Of a stretch of 10,584 nucleotides of DNA, positions 8,597-10,584 are shown in pieces (the first letter of the stretch is position 1; the number at the start of each line of letters is the position of its first letter). A model generated the notes under the pieces. The model saw only the letters and a program-made list of their open reading frames with translations. It was not told the DNA's origin and did not search any database. This stretch comes from Alphaproteobacteria bacterium (GTDB taxonomy: Bacteria; Pseudomonadota; Alphaproteobacteria; Sphingomonadales; Sphingomonadaceae): positions 1 through 10,584 of the forward strand of contig JAENVZ010000142.1 of assembly GCA_016650315.1 (NCBI GenBank). Reading direction: 5' to 3'. The position numbers and the translations under genes are program-made.

Positions 8597-9820
8597 ATGG
8601 CTACCGAAATCAAAGTGCCGGTCCTCGGCGAATCCATTACCGAAGCGACTGTTGGCCAATGGCTGAAAAGGCCCGGCGAAGCGGTTGCCGCCGACGAACC
8701 GGTAGCGAGCCTTGAAACCGACAAGGTAGCCATTGACGTGCCATCGCCGGTTGCCGGCGTGATGGGCGACTTGTTGGTGGCTGAGGGTGATACGGTGCAG
8801 GTTGGCACAATCCTCGGTTATGTCGAAGCAGGCAGCGGTGCCCCGGCAAAGAAGGAAGCGCCTGCGCTTTCCGCGCCTGCCCCTGCAGCAACGCCTGCGC
8901 CAGCGCATGAGGAAAGTGCGTCCGCCGCACTGACCCTGTCACCCGCCGTGCGTCGACTGGTGCTGGAGCATGGCCTTGATCCTACCGGTATCAAGGGTAC
9001 GGGCAAGGATGGTCGTTTGACCAAGGACGATGTCATGGGCGCGATTGAGTCGGGCAGCGCCCATGCTGCCGCACCTGCCGCCACACCTGCGGCTGCGGTA
9101 TCGGCCCCTGCCGCTTCGGGCCGCAATGAAGAACGCGTGCGCATGACCCGCCTGCGTCAGACCATCGCCAAGCGGTTGAAAAGCGCGCAGGAAAATGCCG
9201 CGCTACTCACAACATTCAACGATGTCGATATGACCGCTGTCATGGAGGCGCGCGCCAAGTACAAGGACCTGTTCGAAAAGAAGCATGGCGTGCGGTTGGG
9301 CTTCATGGGCTTTTTCGTGAAGGCTGCCTGTATGGCGCTGAAGGATGTGCCGTCCGTCAACGCCTTTATCGAGGGCGATGAGATCGTCTATCACGACTAT
9401 GCCGATGTTTCGGTTGCGGTCAGCGCCCCCAACGGTCTGGTCGTTCCCGTTATCCGCGAAGCCCAGACAATGAGCGTTGCCGATGTCGAGCGCACCATCG
9501 GTGATTTTGGCAAGCGCGCCAAGGATGGCACGCTGACCATGGACGAAATGAAGGGCGGCACCTTCACCATTTCCAACGGTGGTGTCTTCGGCTCGCTGAT
9601 GTCCACACCGATCGTCAATCCGCCGCAGAGCGCGGTTCTGGGCCTGCACCGCATCGAAGAGCGCCCGGTCGTCCGCGACGGGCAAATCGTAGCGCGACCG
9701 ATGATGTATCTGGCGCTGTCCTATGACCACCGGATCATTGACGGACGTGAGGCAGTGACGTTCCTTGTGGCGCTCAAGAACGCGATTGAGGATCCGACGC
9801 GGCTTCTGATTGATCTTTGA
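8597..9820 (+). CDS. sucB: Dihydrolipoyllysine-residue succinyltransferase, E2 of 2-oxoglutarate dehydrogenase
   Basis: The core of the complex: its lipoyl arm receives succinyl from E1 and the catalytic domain passes it to CoA. The 407-residue protein has one N-terminal lipoyl domain (about 2-77) with the attachment lysine K43 in ETDKVAIDV, an Ala/Pro-rich flexible linker (about 80-112), the peripheral subunit-binding domain (about 113-150, [15 protein letters not shown]), a second Ala/Pro linker (about 155-176), and the acyltransferase domain (about 178-407) with catalytic H378 and D382 in [12 protein letters not shown]. Substrate specificity for succinyl is supported by the neighbouring sucA and sucD. 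The start is nine bases after the sucA stop, and the best Shine-Dalgarno match, AAGGG, lies inside the end of sucA about 13 bases from the ATG, so translational coupling is plausible. The GIY-YIG cassette begins four bases after the stop codon. Confidence 0.98.
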   Translation: MATEIKVPVLGESITEATVGQWLKRPGEAVAADEPVASLETDKVAIDVPSPVAGVMGDLLVAEGDTVQVGTILGYVEAGSGAPAKKEAPALSAPAPAATPAPAHEESASAALTLSPAVRRLVLEHGLDPTGIKGTGKDGRLTKDDVMGAIESGSAHAAAPAATPAAAVSAPAASGRNEERVRMTRLRQTIAKRLKSAQENAALLTTFNDVDMTAVMEARAKYKDLFEKKHGVRLGFMGFFVKAACMALKDVPSVNAFIEGDEIVYHDYADVSVAVSAPNGLVVPVIREAQTMSVADVERTIGDFGKRAKDGTLTMDEMKGGTFTISNGGVFGSLMSTPIVNPPQSAVLGLHRIEERPVVRDGQIVARPMMYLALSYDHRIIDGREAVTFLVALKNAIEDPTRLLIDL

Positions 9821-9824
9821 TTGG

Positions 9825-9856
9825 TGTGCTCCTGCGAAAGCAGGAGTCCAGGGTGG
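9825..9856 (+). repeat. Left terminal inverted repeat of the GIY-YIG cassette (family A palindrome)
   Basis: This 32-base unit matches the reverse complement of 10154-10185 with three differences: two in the hairpin loop and one just outside the stem. It contains the hairpin CTCCTGC-GAAA-GCAGGAG (9829-9846) and a CCAGGGTGG tail pointing into the cassette. The tail overlaps the first bases of the GIY-YIG gene, whose GTG is at 9853-9855. Confidence 0.92.
9829..9846 (+). promoter_or_regulatory. Hairpin containing the ribosome binding site of the GIY-YIG gene
   Basis: The 3' arm of a perfect 7-bp stem (GCAGGAG, 9840-9846) includes AGGAG, a good Shine-Dalgarno sequence six bases before the GTG at 9853. 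The 5' arm (CTCCTGC, 9829-9835) is its complement, and the loop is GAAA, a stable GNRA tetraloop in RNA. Transcripts reading in from sucB would contain the whole hairpin and hide the site; a transcript starting inside the repeat would not. The structure is read directly; repression is inferred. Confidence 0.6.
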
Positions 9857-10152
9857 AGGGCACCACGAAAACAGGTTTCGTTTACCTGATGGCGAGCAGG
9901 CGAAATGGAACGCTGTACCTCGGCGTAACAAGCAATCTTGCAGCAAGGGCCTATCAGCATCGTAGCGGCCTTATCGCTGGCTTCACCAAGGAACATGGCT
10001 GCAATTTTCTGGTCTGGTACGAACATTATGACGACTTGCAGGAAGCGCGACGCCGTGAATTGCAGATGAAAAAATGGAAGCGTGGTTGGAAGATCGAATT
10101 GATTGAGAAGAGCAATCCCCAATGGCTCGATCTGTTCGATAGGGTGTTCTGA
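9853..10152 (+). CDS. Small GIY-YIG nuclease-domain protein (YhbQ/COG2827-like)
   Basis: A stand-alone GIY-YIG domain of 99 residues, the usual size for this group of predicted endonucleases. The motifs are in order: VYL (10-12) for GIY, YLG (22-24) for YIG with Y22, R32 in the helix after it (AARAYQHR), and E69 in RRRELQMKKW as the metal-binding glutamate, so catalytic residues appear intact. The C-terminal KRGWKIELIE is typical of the group. GTG at 9853 is chosen because AGGAG (9842-9846) lies six bases upstream. A TTG start at 9817 is possible but would overlap the sucB stop and translate the repeat as protein. The gene is enclosed by inverted repeats that overlap its first codons and begin two bases after its stop. 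The substrate is unknown; nicking or cutting the flanking palindrome is an attractive guess. It has no evident role in the TCA cycle. Confidence 0.88.
   Translation: MEGTTKTGFVYLMASRRNGTLYLGVTSNLAARAYQHRSGLIAGFTKEHGCNFLVWYEHYDDLQEARRRELQMKKWKRGWKIELIEKSNPQWLDLFDRVF

Positions 10153-10584
<432 letters not shown>

Overview
This is a contiguous stretch of housekeeping chromosome from an alphaproteobacterium, most likely a sphingomonad (Sphingomonas/Sphingobium/Novosphingobium-like). The inference rests on high G+C, the lactate-dehydrogenase-like malate dehydrogenase, the IalB-family protein next to rlmN, the solitary dnaN, and intergenic palindromes of the type common in sphingomonad genomes. 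The genus cannot be fixed from the sequence alone.

Layout. Left part, minus strand: the first four codons of an unidentified gene leaving the window (1-12), a hairpin terminator that can work in both directions (68-93), rlmN (92-1330), a repeat-rich spacer, and a small secreted IalB-family protein (1520-2011). Divergent from these, dnaN, the DNA polymerase sliding clamp (2180-3292). A 300-base spacer follows dnaN. It holds an inverted doublet of a 27-base palindromic repeat (3321-3411), a candidate promoter (3460-3489) and a GC-rich leader hairpin (3537-3578). Right part, plus strand: a TCA-cycle gene cluster mdh - sucD - sucA - sucB - [GIY-YIG cassette] - lpdA. The end of lpdA is outside the window.

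How the genes work together. sucA, sucB and lpdA encode E1, E2 and E3 of the 2-oxoglutarate dehydrogenase complex, which makes succinyl-CoA. sucD is the alpha subunit of succinyl-CoA synthetase, which uses it, and mdh catalyses the last oxidation of the cycle. The beta subunit gene sucC, which often precedes sucD, is not here; only 88 bases separate mdh from sucD.

The most unusual element is a 361-base cassette (9825-10185) inserted between sucB and lpdA. It is a 99-codon GIY-YIG nuclease-domain gene bounded by 32-base inverted repeats that match at 29 positions. Each repeat contains a perfect 7-bp hairpin, and the left hairpin also carries the gene's Shine-Dalgarno sequence. The same hairpin, with paired (compensatory) base changes, occurs as an inverted doublet with no gene between dnaN and mdh. 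This resembles the relation between a REP-associated transposase and its REPIN offspring, but with a GIY-YIG nuclease instead. Mobility is inferred, not shown. A second, unrelated palindromic repeat family occurs at 1390-1507 and 5550-5604.
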